A stretch of DNA of 54,265 bases, taken from positions 1 through 54,265 of the forward strand of contig CACXVS010000032.1 in NCBI GenBank assembly GCA_902771155.1. Direction: 5' to 3'. The notes below the pieces were generated by a model. The model had not been told where the DNA came from and did no database searches. It was given only the letters and a program-made list of their open reading frames with translations. Source of the stretch: an uncultured Prevotellaceae bacterium. GTDB taxonomy: Bacteria; Bacteroidota; Bacteroidia; Bacteroidales; Bacteroidaceae. Shown in pieces: positions 31,190 to 38,372 of the stretch. The translations under genes were made by a program, and so were the position numbers. Within the stretch, counting starts at the first letter, position 1, and each line of letters begins with the position of its first letter.

Positions 31190-31710
31190 ACGCTCATTGT
31201 TTTTTTTAATTGTGTACGTAGTTGACTAAGCGCACGGCGCAGATGCTTATAGACTGTGGTCTCACTGACACCAAGGATGCGGGCTATCTCCTTGAAGGTA
31301 ATGCCATCGCGGAAATGCTGTATGATGATGTCGCGGCAAACGGGCGGTTCCAACAGGTCTATACCTATATTTAAAGCTTTTATTTCTTCTTCGAGCCGTT
31401 TTTCGCTGTCGCTCAACAACACGTCTGTCGATGTGATGTTCGTTTCGAGATCAAGTAGGTAGAGGCGTTCTACTCTCTCCTGTATCTGTCGGCTGCGGAT
31501 CACATTCAGGCATCGGTTTCGTACGCTTGTAAGCAGATAGGACTCGGCTGTCTCTTCCCGAAGATCGATATGCTCGTCGAGGAGATGAGCGAAGATGTCG
31601 TGCACTACATCCTTGCTCTCAGCATCGTCGTGCAGAAGTATGGTGGCCAGCCGATACATCTGGCGATAATGCTGCTTGAACAGCTTTTCGAGTTTCTGTT
31701 GATCTGTCAT
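31186..31710 (-). CDS. ECF RNA polymerase sigma factor
   Basis: This 174-residue sigma-70 family member has only regions 2 and 4. Region 2 includes LFKQHYRQMYRLATILLHDDAESKDVVHDIFAHL. Region 4 carries the helix-turn-helix ITFKEIARILGVSETTVYKHLRRALSQL. It is the first gene of the sigma, anti-sigma, receptor, glycosyltransferase set and probably directs their expression. Its stop overlaps the anti-sigma start by four bases. Confidence 0.92.
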   Translation of the reverse strand: MTDQQKLEKLFKQHYRQMYRLATILLHDDAESKDVVHDIFAHLLDEHIDLREETAESYLLTSVRNRCLNVIRSRQIQERVERLYLLDLETNITSTDVLLSDSEKRLEEEIKALNIGIDLLEPPVCRDIIIQHFRDGITFKEIARILGVSETTVYKHLRRALSQLRTQLKKTMSV

Positions 31711-31769
31711 ACACTCTTAATACACACAAGAATTGATTTACTAAACCCTAATCGGTAACTTTTTGGCGA

Positions 31770-31777
31770 CAAAGTTA
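31770..31777 (-). promoter_or_regulatory. -7 box of the ECF sigma operon
   Basis: On the minus strand TAACTTTG fits TAnnTTTG, 59 bases before the sigma ATG. The 268-base divergent gap (31711-31978) holds this box, the opposite box at 31935-31942 and no gene. Confidence 0.55.
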
Positions 31778-31934
31778 CAAAAAATAATGATACGTTTGCT
31801 ATAATTGACAAAACAGGGATAAACCTAAATGATGGAGGCTTCGGAAGGGCGCCCAGACAAAAGGACATTATGAACTATTAATCTTCCGAAACATTAATTA
31901 TTCTGAAATGCATGGTAGTTTGGGGAAATTTTTG

Positions 31935-31942
31935 TATCTTTG
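31935..31942 (+). promoter_or_regulatory. -7 box of the transketolase promoter
   Basis: TATCTTTG fits the Bacteroidetes -7 consensus, 36 bases before the ATG at 31979. A TTTG lies at 31919-31922, which is closer than the usual 19-21 base spacing. Confidence 0.6.
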
Positions 31943-31978
31943 CAGACAAATTTCATTAATTGAACAATTTTATTAATT

Positions 31979-32803
31979 ATGAACGACAACAAAGTTATGA
32001 ACATGGCAGCGGATAATATCCGTATCCTTGCTGCTTCGATGGTTGAAAAGGCTAAGTCGGGTCACCCCGGCGGCGCTATGGGTGGTGCAGACTTCATCAA
32101 CACCCTGTACAGTGAGTTCCTTGTTTACGATCCAGAGAATCCCGCTTGGGAGGGGCGCGACCGTTTCTTCCTCGATCCTGGTCACATGGCTCCGATGCTC
32201 TATAGCCAGTTGGCTCTTATCGGCAAGTTCACTCTGGAGGATCTGAAGAACCTGCGTCAGTGGGGCTCAGTAACTCCCGGTCACCCCGAGCGTGAGATTG
32301 AGCGCGGTATCGAGAATACCTCTGGTCCTCTTGGTCAAGGTCACTGCTTCGCTGTAGGTGCAGCAATCGCCGCTAAGTTCCTGAAGGCTCGTCTGGGCAA
32401 TGTGATGAATCAGACCATCTATGCCTACATCAGTGATGGTGGTGTGCAGGAGGAGATCTCTCAGGGTGCCGGTCGTATCGCTGGTAACCTCGGTCTCGAC
32501 AACCTCATCATGTTCTACGACGCCAACGATATCCAGCTCTCTACACGTACAGAGGTGGTTACCTGCGAGGATACAGCTAAGAAGTACGAGGCTTGGGGAT
32601 GGTTCGTTCAGAAGATCGACGGTAACGATGTTGATCAGATTCGTGAGGCCATTAAGAAGGCTCAGGCAGAGAAGGAGCGTCCTTCATTGATCATCGGTCA
32701 TTGTGTCATGGGTAAGGGTGCCCGTAAGGCTGACAACTCTTCATACGAGAGCAACTGCGCTACTCACGGTGCTCCTCTCGGAACTGAAGAAGATTGTGGC
32801 TGA
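31979..32803 (+). pseudogene. tkt: transketolase, N-terminal part (frame broken)
   Basis: These 274 residues cover the thiamine-pyrophosphate domain of transketolase: MVEKAKSGHPGGAMGGADF, ENTSGPLGQGHCFAVGAA, the TPP/Mg motif YISDGGVQEEISQGAGR with GLDNLIMFYDAND, and the catalytic-His segment NCATHGAPLG. Directly after THGAPLG the frame continues for only six residues to a TGA at 32801-32803. The protein then resumes in another frame at SELKKIVAERYAEK. Compared with full-length bacterial transketolases (about 660-670 residues) roughly 35-40 residues linking the two domains are missing. The simplest reading is an out-of-frame deletion. Transketolase would join arabinose-derived pentose phosphate to glycolysis. 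Confidence 0.85.
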
Positions 32804-33887
32804 GCGCTATGCCGAGAAGGCTGAGTGGGCTAAGGGCCATCCCGAACAGGCTAAGCAACTGGAGGAGTGGTTCAGCGGCAAGGCTCCAAAGATTGACTGG
32901 AGCAAGGTAGAGCAGAAGCCTGGTTGCGCTACACGTAACGCATCAGCTACGGTTCTCGGTCAGCTGGCTGAGCAGGTTCCTAACATGATCTGTGCATCTG
33001 CCGACCTTTCTAACTCAGATAATACGAACGGCTTCCTGAAAAAGACTCACGACCTGGTTCGTGGCGACTTCAGCGGTGCATTCTTTGAGGCTGGTGTAGC
33101 CGAGCTCACCATGGCTTGCTGCTGTATCGGTATGGCTCTGCACGGTGGTGTGATCCCCGCTTGCGGTACCTTCTTCGTATTCTCTGACTATATGAAGCCC
33201 GCCGTACGTATGGCTGCCCTGATGGAGCTGCCCGTGAAGTTCATCTGGACGCACGATGCCTTCCGTGTTGGTGAGGATGGTCCTACCCACGAGCCTGTTG
33301 AGCAGGAGGCACAGATCCGTCTGATGGAGAAGCTGAAGAACCATCACGGTAAGAACTCTGTATTGGTTGTTCGTCCTGCCGATGCCGAAGAGACAACTGT
33401 TTGCTGGCGCATGGCAATGGAGAACATCGATACTCCTACCGCTCTTATCTTCTCTCGTCAGAACATTGAGATGCTGCCCGAGGGTAACGACTACAACCAG
33501 GCTACGAAGGGCGCTTATATTGTTGCAGGTTCAGATGAGAACTACGATGTTATCCTGTTGGCTTCTGGTTCTGAGGTTTCTACTCTGGAGGCTGGTGCCA
33601 AGTTGCTCCGTGAGGATGGTGTGAAGGTTCGCATCGTGAGCGTTCCTTCCGAAGGTCTGTTCCGTAGCCAGTCGAAGGAGTATCAGCAGAGCGTTCTGCC
33701 TGCAGGTAAGAAGAAGTTCGGTCTGACTGCTGGTCTGCCCGTCAACCTCGAAGGCCTGGTAGGTGCCGATGGTACTGTATGGGGTCTCGAGAGCTTTGGC
33801 TTCTCTGCTCCTTATAAGGTGCTCGACGAGAAGCTCGGCTTCACTGGCCAGAATGTTTACGAACAGGTAAAGAAGCTGCTGGCTTAA
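32796..33887 (+). pseudogene. tkt: transketolase, C-terminal part (frame broken)
   Basis: This is the pyrimidine-binding and C-terminal domains of transketolase. Features are ASADLSNSDNTNGF, the TPP-binding Glu segment FFEAGVAELTMACCCIGMALHG, FFVFSDYMKPAVRMAAL, TPTALIFSRQNIEML, and a normal end EQVKKLLA. The frame is open upstream to 32703 in a different frame from the N-terminal half, but that stretch does not resemble transketolase. Similarity begins at SELKKIVAERY (about 32777). The first plausible start in this frame is GTG at 32796, which overlaps the TGA of the N-terminal part, so translational coupling to a two-piece enzyme cannot be excluded. The missing linker argues for a broken gene. 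Confidence 0.8.
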
Positions 33888-33894
33888 GATTTTA

Positions 33895-33955
33895 TCAACA
33901 CAGAGATACAGAGACACAGAGTAGATAATCTCTGTAACTCTGTATCTTTGTGTTT
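33895..33955. repeat. CTCTGTnn-periodic hairpin repeat, copy 2
   Basis: The left arm 33895-33921 and right arm 33930-33955 are inverted copies made of 8-base CTCTGTnn units around an 8-base loop, very similar to 23277-23354. It fills the gap between transketolase and rpiB. The right arm contains TATCTTTG (33943-33950), a perfect -7 box 20 bases before the rpiB ATG, so the repeat may also supply a promoter. Confidence 0.75.
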
Positions 33956-33970
33956 AAATAAGATAATAGT

Positions 33971-34411
33971 ATGGAAGTAAAAACAGTTGGAGTGGCCAGC
34001 GATCATGCTGGCTTTGCCTTAAAACAGTTTGTCAAGAAGTACCTTACCGAGAAAGGCTATCCTTATAAGGATTATGGTACATACACGGAAGAATCGTGCG
34101 ACTATTCAGACTTTGGTCATGCACTGGCTGAGGGTATTGAGAAAGGCGAGGTATTCCCAGGTATCGCTATCTGTGGCTCTGGCGAAGGCATTAATATGAC
34201 ACTCAACAAGCACCAGAGTATCCGTGCAGGTCTTTGCTGGATTCCTGAGATTGCCCATCTCATCCGTCAGCACAACAATGCCAACGTGTTGGTAATGCCC
34301 GGACGCTTTATCTCCGAGGAAACAGCTCGTCAGATTATGGACGAGTACTTCTCTACCGAATTTGAAGGCGGTCGCCATCAGAAACGTATCGACAAGATTC
34401 CGTGTAAGTGA
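33971..34411 (+). CDS. rpiB: ribose-5-phosphate isomerase B
   Basis: This 146-residue RpiB/LacAB-family enzyme interconverts ribose-5-phosphate and ribulose-5-phosphate. It begins VGVASDHAGFALKQFVKKYL, has the catalytic Cys68 in GIAICGSGEGINM, then NKHQSIRAGLCW and HNNANVLVMPGRFI, all family marks. It follows transketolase and completes the non-oxidative pentose phosphate link to the arabinose operon. Its last codons (IPCK-stop) lie in a 32-base segment that is repeated exactly 72 bases downstream. Confidence 0.95.
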   Translation: MEVKTVGVASDHAGFALKQFVKKYLTEKGYPYKDYGTYTEESCDYSDFGHALAEGIEKGEVFPGIAICGSGEGINMTLNKHQSIRAGLCWIPEIAHLIRQHNNANVLVMPGRFISEETARQIMDEYFSTEFEGGRHQKRIDKIPCK

Positions 34412-34499
34412 GTGAAATGCATGCTTGCTTGAATTTCCGAACGTGAGGAACCTCGACCGAAGGTCAGGATTCCGTGTAAGTGAGTGAAATGCATGCTTG
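34396..34499 (+). repeat. stop-codon-duplicating element at the rpiB 3' end
   Basis: A 32-base segment holding the last five codons and stop of rpiB (34396-34427) is repeated exactly at 34468-34499. Between them lie 40 bases with the core TTCCGAACGT (34435-34444) and a following block up to 34468. The core matches the element at 45875-45908 at 25 of 34 positions and a third at 51663-51696. A stem GAAAT/ATTTC with GCTTGCTT in its loop precedes the core. The spacing of the two stop codons (72) is a multiple of three. Confidence 0.7.
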
Positions 34500-34505
34500 A
34501 ATTAT

Positions 34506-34538
34506 AAAAAGGTCTCGGTTGGTTTACCGAGACTTTTT
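34506..34538. terminator. bidirectional terminator between rpiB and the lipoprotein gene
   Basis: AAAAAGGTCTCGGT pairs with ACCGAGACTTTTT around TGGTTT, with A and T runs on the outer sides, so it can work in both directions. The genes converge here, and the stop of the minus-strand gene lies in the T-run. Confidence 0.88.
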
Positions 34539-35058
34539 ATTTTACTTTAAAATTATTCACCCATTCCCTGAGAGGTTCAACCGCTTCGGAATGATTAGGC
34601 GCATATCTCAGCATGACGGTGACGATACGGATTGTATCATCGTCAATCACTTTCCCATAATAATCCCAATGCTCATCCGAACCTGTCTGGATACTGTAAT
34701 CATCTCCGACATCCACCAGATCGGCGCCCATTCCCATCATCTGCTGACCGGCACTATAGCCGATGCCAGTCAAGGAATCGACGATGATGGATATGGAAAT
34801 GTCGTCAGCAATAAACACCTCTTGAGACGTTTCACTGGGTAGTTGCTGATGGCTCAGGAACGATGGATAGTTGATGTCAAGGCCCAACTTATCGCTATGA
34901 TACTTGATAAGATCCCACTGCCCCATACGTATCGTCATACTGTCATCACTCGTCAGTTCCGAGCGATAGGCTATGGGTTGTTGTTGATTATTCCCGCAAC
35001 TGCCCCAAAGTATTGTCATTGCAATAGTTAAGGCAATGATGATCTTTAGATCTTTCAT
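34537..35058 (-). CDS. small lipoprotein of unknown function
   Basis: This 173-residue protein has a lipoprotein signal (MKDLKIIIALTIAMTILWGSC, Cys at 21). The mature part has LDINYPSFLSHQQLPSETSQEVFIADDISISIIVD, followed by a possible amphipathic end with REWVNNFKVK. I do not recognise a named family; the layout resembles small Bacteroidetes lipoproteins. Its own promoter (35066-35097) ends so close to the ATG that the mRNA may lack a leader. It converges with rpiB. Confidence 0.72.
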   Translation of the reverse strand: MKDLKIIIALTIAMTILWGSCGNNQQQPIAYRSELTSDDSMTIRMGQWDLIKYHSDKLGLDINYPSFLSHQQLPSETSQEVFIADDISISIIVDSLTGIGYSAGQQMMGMGADLVDVGDDYSIQTGSDEHWDYYGKVIDDDTIRIVTVMLRYAPNHSEAVEPLREWVNNFKVK

Positions 35059-35065
35059 GCGGGTG

Positions 35066-35097
35066 CAAAGATACGAATAAGTTTGTAAAGAAACAAA
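35066..35097 (-). promoter_or_regulatory. consensus promoter of the lipoprotein gene
   Basis: On the minus strand TTTG (35094-35097), a 20-base spacer and TATCTTTG (35066-35073) make a textbook Bacteroidetes promoter. The ATG (35056-35058) is only seven bases from the -7 box. Confidence 0.85.
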
Positions 35098-35113
35098 TAA
35101 TTACGTAAAAATG

Positions 35114-36460
35114 TTATGATTGCCCTTCTTTCATGAGAGTAAGACGGAGAGTCTCTGAGGTCTGGGGAGTTACTTTAAACCGATTGTCTGCTCTAAGACC
35201 GACAATCCAGATGATTTGTCCGTTATTGTCGGTCACCACCAACTGACGACGCTTGTCCAGGATTGAGAGTTTGCTATCTGTCAGGAAATCACTGACTAAC
35301 CGATGCCCCTCCATACCAAACGGACAGAAACGGTCACCTCGTTCTACTGGCCGGATGGTTAAAGGAAAATGGATGGCCGTTGCGTCCAATGTGACACAAT
35401 CAGTTGACTTTGATATCGTCAGGTCGGATGATACTCTAACTTCAAAACGAGTGCTTTCATCGTAGCGATATAATCCTTCCTCTGGAATTTTAATCGATTT
35501 CATCGGGGCCTGATGAGGAGCAAGGATCAGAGTTTGGCGATCGAGGACCAACATGTGCGAAGCAGAAAGGAACTCCCTACCCGACTCTCCTTGGAGTTGG
35601 ACGATCATCTGTTCTATCTGTTGGGCATTGAATCCATATGGCGACAACCATTCGTGGAGAAAGTATTCGGGAGAAGGCTGTTTAAGAAGACTTGGAATAG
35701 AAACCGTCTGGGGAAGGCTGTCCGAATCCTTTTGGATCAGTTTACGTTTCTGATGGTCCATCGATTCATTGAAAACCTTCTCAGCCTCCTGGAGATAAAA
35801 AGAGGTCTTTTCAATATTCCCGGACGCCCTGGGATTGAGTTCTTTTAACAAGGGTATCACCTCAAGGCGGATCTTATTACGCAAGACATCATGAACGAGA
35901 TTAGTGGAATCCGTAACGTAATCTTGACCGATGGAATGGAGATATTGTTCTATTTCCTCACGACTGACACAAAGCAAAGGTCGAACGACGTGCCCATTTT
36001 TAGGGCGGATACCTGTCAAACCATGAATACCACTACCTCTTAACAGATTCATGAGCAAGGTCTCCACGGCATCGTCCCGATGATGGGCCACGCACACAGA
36101 AGTCGCACCAATATCCTGACAGAGTTGACGGAAATAACCATAGCGGAGATCTCGGGCAGCCATCTCAATGCTTACTTGATGTAAAGCTGCGTATTCATTT
36201 GTGTCAAAATGAATTATATGAAGTTGAATATTCCGTTTCCTACAGAGTGATTTTACAAACTCTTCATCTCTGTCACTCTCTTCACCTCGTAAACGGAAAT
36301 TACAATGAGCAGCCTCTATCCGATAGCCTAACTGTTGCAAAATCAGCAATAAAGCAACGCTATCTGCCCCACCACTCAGAGCCACAAGGTGCAGACCGTC
36401 GTGCGACAGAAGCTGATGCTTCGCGATGAATTCGGAAACTTTATGAATCACTTTACTCAA
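35114..36460 (-). CDS. tilS: tRNA(Ile) lysidine synthase
   Basis: This 448-residue N-type ATP pyrophosphatase has the PP-loop SGGADS (29-34), EAAHCNFRLRGEESDRDE, VAHHRDDAVETLLMNLLRGSGIHGLTG and a C-terminal TilS domain ending near LRADNRFKVT. It converts the C34 of the tRNA(Ile) CAT anticodon to lysidine so that AUA is read. Its start overlaps the upstream methyltransferase gene by eight bases, within the operon exonuclease-methyltransferase-tilS. Confidence 0.95.
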   Translation of the reverse strand: MSKVIHKVSEFIAKHQLLSHDGLHLVALSGGADSVALLLILQQLGYRIEAAHCNFRLRGEESDRDEEFVKSLCRKRNIQLHIIHFDTNEYAALHQVSIEMAARDLRYGYFRQLCQDIGATSVCVAHHRDDAVETLLMNLLRGSGIHGLTGIRPKNGHVVRPLLCVSREEIEQYLHSIGQDYVTDSTNLVHDVLRNKIRLEVIPLLKELNPRASGNIEKTSFYLQEAEKVFNESMDHQKRKLIQKDSDSLPQTVSIPSLLKQPSPEYFLHEWLSPYGFNAQQIEQMIVQLQGESGREFLSASHMLVLDRQTLILAPHQAPMKSIKIPEEGLYRYDESTRFEVRVSSDLTISKSTDCVTLDATAIHFPLTIRPVERGDRFCPFGMEGHRLVSDFLTDSKLSILDKRRQLVVTDNNGQIIWIVGLRADNRFKVTPQTSETLRLTLMKEGQS

Positions 36461-37634
36461 CGTATAGTACCAACCCCTTCAGGTATTCGCCTTCGGGATG
36501 ATAGATATTGATAGGATGATCGGCTGGCTGGTGAAGCTGATGGAGGATACGTACCCGTCGGCCTGCCTGAGCAGCCGCAGTAAAGACGGCATTACGGAAG
36601 TTGTCTTTGGTGACGACCTGCGAGCAACTGAACGTAAACAAGATGCCACCAGGCTGAATCTTTTGAAAAGCCTTGTTGTTCAATCGGGTATAGCCTTTGA
36701 GTGCATTATGGAGCGCACCGCGATGCTTGGCAAAGGCTGGAGGGTCGAGGATAATCAGGTCATACTGGTCGCCAGCCTCTTCCAGATACTTGAAAGCATC
36801 CTCGCAAAAAGCCTGATGACGTTTGTCGCCAGGGAAATTCAGTTCCACGTTACGGTTGGTCAGTTCAATAGCCTTGGCACTGCTATCCACAGAATGCACG
36901 AGCTGTGCCCCACCTCGCATGGCGTAAAATGAGAATCCACCGGTATAACAGAACATGTTCAGCACCCGTTTCCCTTTGGCGAATCGCTCCAACAGCGAGC
37001 GGTTCTCACGCTGATCCACAAAGAAACCGGTCTTTTGACCACGAAGCCAATCCACATAGAATTTCAGACCGTTCTCTACTGCGATATTGTCCTCGCTCCC
37101 ACCACAGATAAAGCCGTTCTCTTGTCCTAAGTCAGCCTTAAACGGTAAGGTCGTCTCACTTTTATAATACACATTCTCCAGTCTGGAGCCCATCACGGCC
37201 ATCAGTTGCTTGGCAACGTCCATCCTGCATACGTGCATACCCACGCTATGGGCCTGCATCACGGCCGTCTTACCATAAATGTCGATAACGAGACCAGGCA
37301 ACAGGTCACCCTCACCATGTACCAGACGATACGTGTTATTGTCAGGATTATCTGCGATACCGATGGATTGGCGCATTTTCAGGGCTGACGCCAGACGTGA
37401 TTGCCAGAAAGATGCATCGATGGGGATGTCCTCGAATGAGAGGACACGCACTGCTATAGAGCCAATCTGATAGTGCCCGATAGCGATGAAATCGCCCTCG
37501 CTGGTGATAACCCTCACCAGTTCGCCTTCCTCAATCCCCTTGTCGGCTCTATGGATGGCGCCGGAGAAAACCCAAGGATGAAATCTGAGCAGACTCTCCT
37601 CCTTACCTCGTTTCAGATATATTTGCTTCATCAT
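36453..37634 (-). CDS. rlmI: RlmI-type 23S rRNA m5C methyltransferase
   Basis: This 393-residue class I SAM methyltransferase has an N-terminal PUA RNA-binding domain (about 1-75, LKRGKEESLLRFHPWVFSGAI), an EEHEH-like middle and a Rossmann domain (about 190-390). The latter contains QKTGFFVDQRENR, VLNMFCYTGGFSF and the catalytic-loop LIILDPPAFAK, with TFSCSQVV near the end. These fit the RlmI/YccW family. The exact rRNA target cannot be told from sequence. Two adjacent Met codons start the frame (37634 or 37631). It overlaps the exonuclease gene by 32 bases. Confidence 0.88.
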   Translation of the reverse strand: MMKQIYLKRGKEESLLRFHPWVFSGAIHRADKGIEEGELVRVITSEGDFIAIGHYQIGSIAVRVLSFEDIPIDASFWQSRLASALKMRQSIGIADNPDNNTYRLVHGEGDLLPGLVIDIYGKTAVMQAHSVGMHVCRMDVAKQLMAVMGSRLENVYYKSETTLPFKADLGQENGFICGGSEDNIAVENGLKFYVDWLRGQKTGFFVDQRENRSLLERFAKGKRVLNMFCYTGGFSFYAMRGGAQLVHSVDSSAKAIELTNRNVELNFPGDKRHQAFCEDAFKYLEEAGDQYDLIILDPPAFAKHRGALHNALKGYTRLNNKAFQKIQPGGILFTFSCSQVVTKDNFRNAVFTAAAQAGRRVRILHQLHQPADHPINIYHPEGEYLKGLVLYVE

Positions 37635-38277
37635 TCGTGTGATTGTCTTCAGTTATTTCTGGTTCTTTGATAATCAATTCGTATTCGTTAGTCGTTTTCA
37701 GCCTTTCTATCTCCTCGTAGATACGGATACAAGCCCAAGCATCGATGGCCGCATACACCTTCTGGCTATCTTTCAGCACATCACGCTCCCAATTGGAAAG
37801 ACGGTCATTCTTGCTGATACGCTCATTAAACAGGTTTGCATAGATCTTTACCAAGCTCTGGTCCTCGATACCAATTTCTTTCACGACATCTTGAAGATCC
37901 ACAAAAGTACCCGTATCAAAAGGCCCCAGTTGACGAAGTGAGATCAAGTCGTTTTTCCAGGCCAAGCCCACTTTGGTTACCTTCGTATCGCCAAGCAGCC
38001 TTCTTACGGCAGAGCACATTCCCAGATGATTGAGTCGGAAAAGGAAACAACTCGTCTTCGTAGCAACCTGCAACAAAGAACACTTATAATGCTTTCCCTT
38101 CTCAAACGACGGTCGTGTCTCAGTATCTAAGCCGAGAATGGGTTGCGACAACAGGTAATCGACGGCTCTTTCTGCCTCCTGATCAGTAAAGATGACGACG
38201 ATTTTTCCATAGAAAACCACCTTTTTAAGTTTACTAATCGTGGCCTTGTCAATCTTATTATAAATTAACTTTTTCAT
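37603..38277 (-). CDS. 3'-5' exonuclease of the DEDD family (RNase D-like)
   Basis: This protein of about 224 residues has the DEDD exonuclease motifs: ILGLDTETRPSF (Exo I), WKNDLISLRQL with an Asp (Exo II) and YAAIDAWACIRIYEEI (Exo III). Members process RNA or DNA 3' ends. The C-terminus is acidic and variable. The start is placed at the ATG at 38277 (MKKLIYNKIDK) because the longer frame to 38289 runs into the -7 box. Confidence 0.85.
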   Translation of the reverse strand: MKKLIYNKIDKATISKLKKVVFYGKIVVIFTDQEAERAVDYLLSQPILGLDTETRPSFEKGKHYKCSLLQVATKTSCFLFRLNHLGMCSAVRRLLGDTKVTKVGLAWKNDLISLRQLGPFDTGTFVDLQDVVKEIGIEDQSLVKIYANLFNERISKNDRLSNWERDVLKDSQKVYAAIDAWACIRIYEEIERLKTTNEYELIIKEPEITEDNHTNDEANISETR

Positions 38278-38286
38278 TTCTTGGTG

Positions 38287-38294
38287 CAAAATTA
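38287..38294 (-). promoter_or_regulatory. -7 box of the exonuclease operon
   Basis: TAATTTTG on the minus strand fits TAnnTTTG. The ATG at 38277 begins nine bases after it, so a leaderless or near-leaderless mRNA is expected. Confidence 0.65.
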
Positions 38295-38337
38295 CAAAAA
38301 AAACAGCATTTTATGATGAAATCTAACTTTTTTCGAC

Positions 38338-38345
38338 TACTTTTG
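38338..38345 (+). promoter_or_regulatory. -7 box of the ftsK operon
   Basis: TACTTTTG fits TAnnTTTG. It lies inside an open frame that extends to 38313, which shows that the real ftsK start is the ATG at 38373 downstream of it. Confidence 0.7.
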
Positions 38346-38372
38346 CATCAAATTTGTGAAATCATACGGATT

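Noticed and set aside
32703..32795. Upstream extension of the C-terminal transketolase frame
   Set aside because: The residues (MSWVRVPVRLTTLHTRATALL) do not resemble transketolase and overlap the real N-terminal coding frame.
31979..33887. Natural two-subunit transketolase
   Set aside because: Considered because the break is at the domain boundary with a GTG overlapping the TGA, but the missing linker residues and the absence of a good start before the Pyr domain favour a deletion; kept only as an alternative.
38313..38372. N-terminal extension of FtsK
   Set aside because: It contains the -7 box TACTTTTG; the ATG at 38373 gives the usual basic FtsK start.
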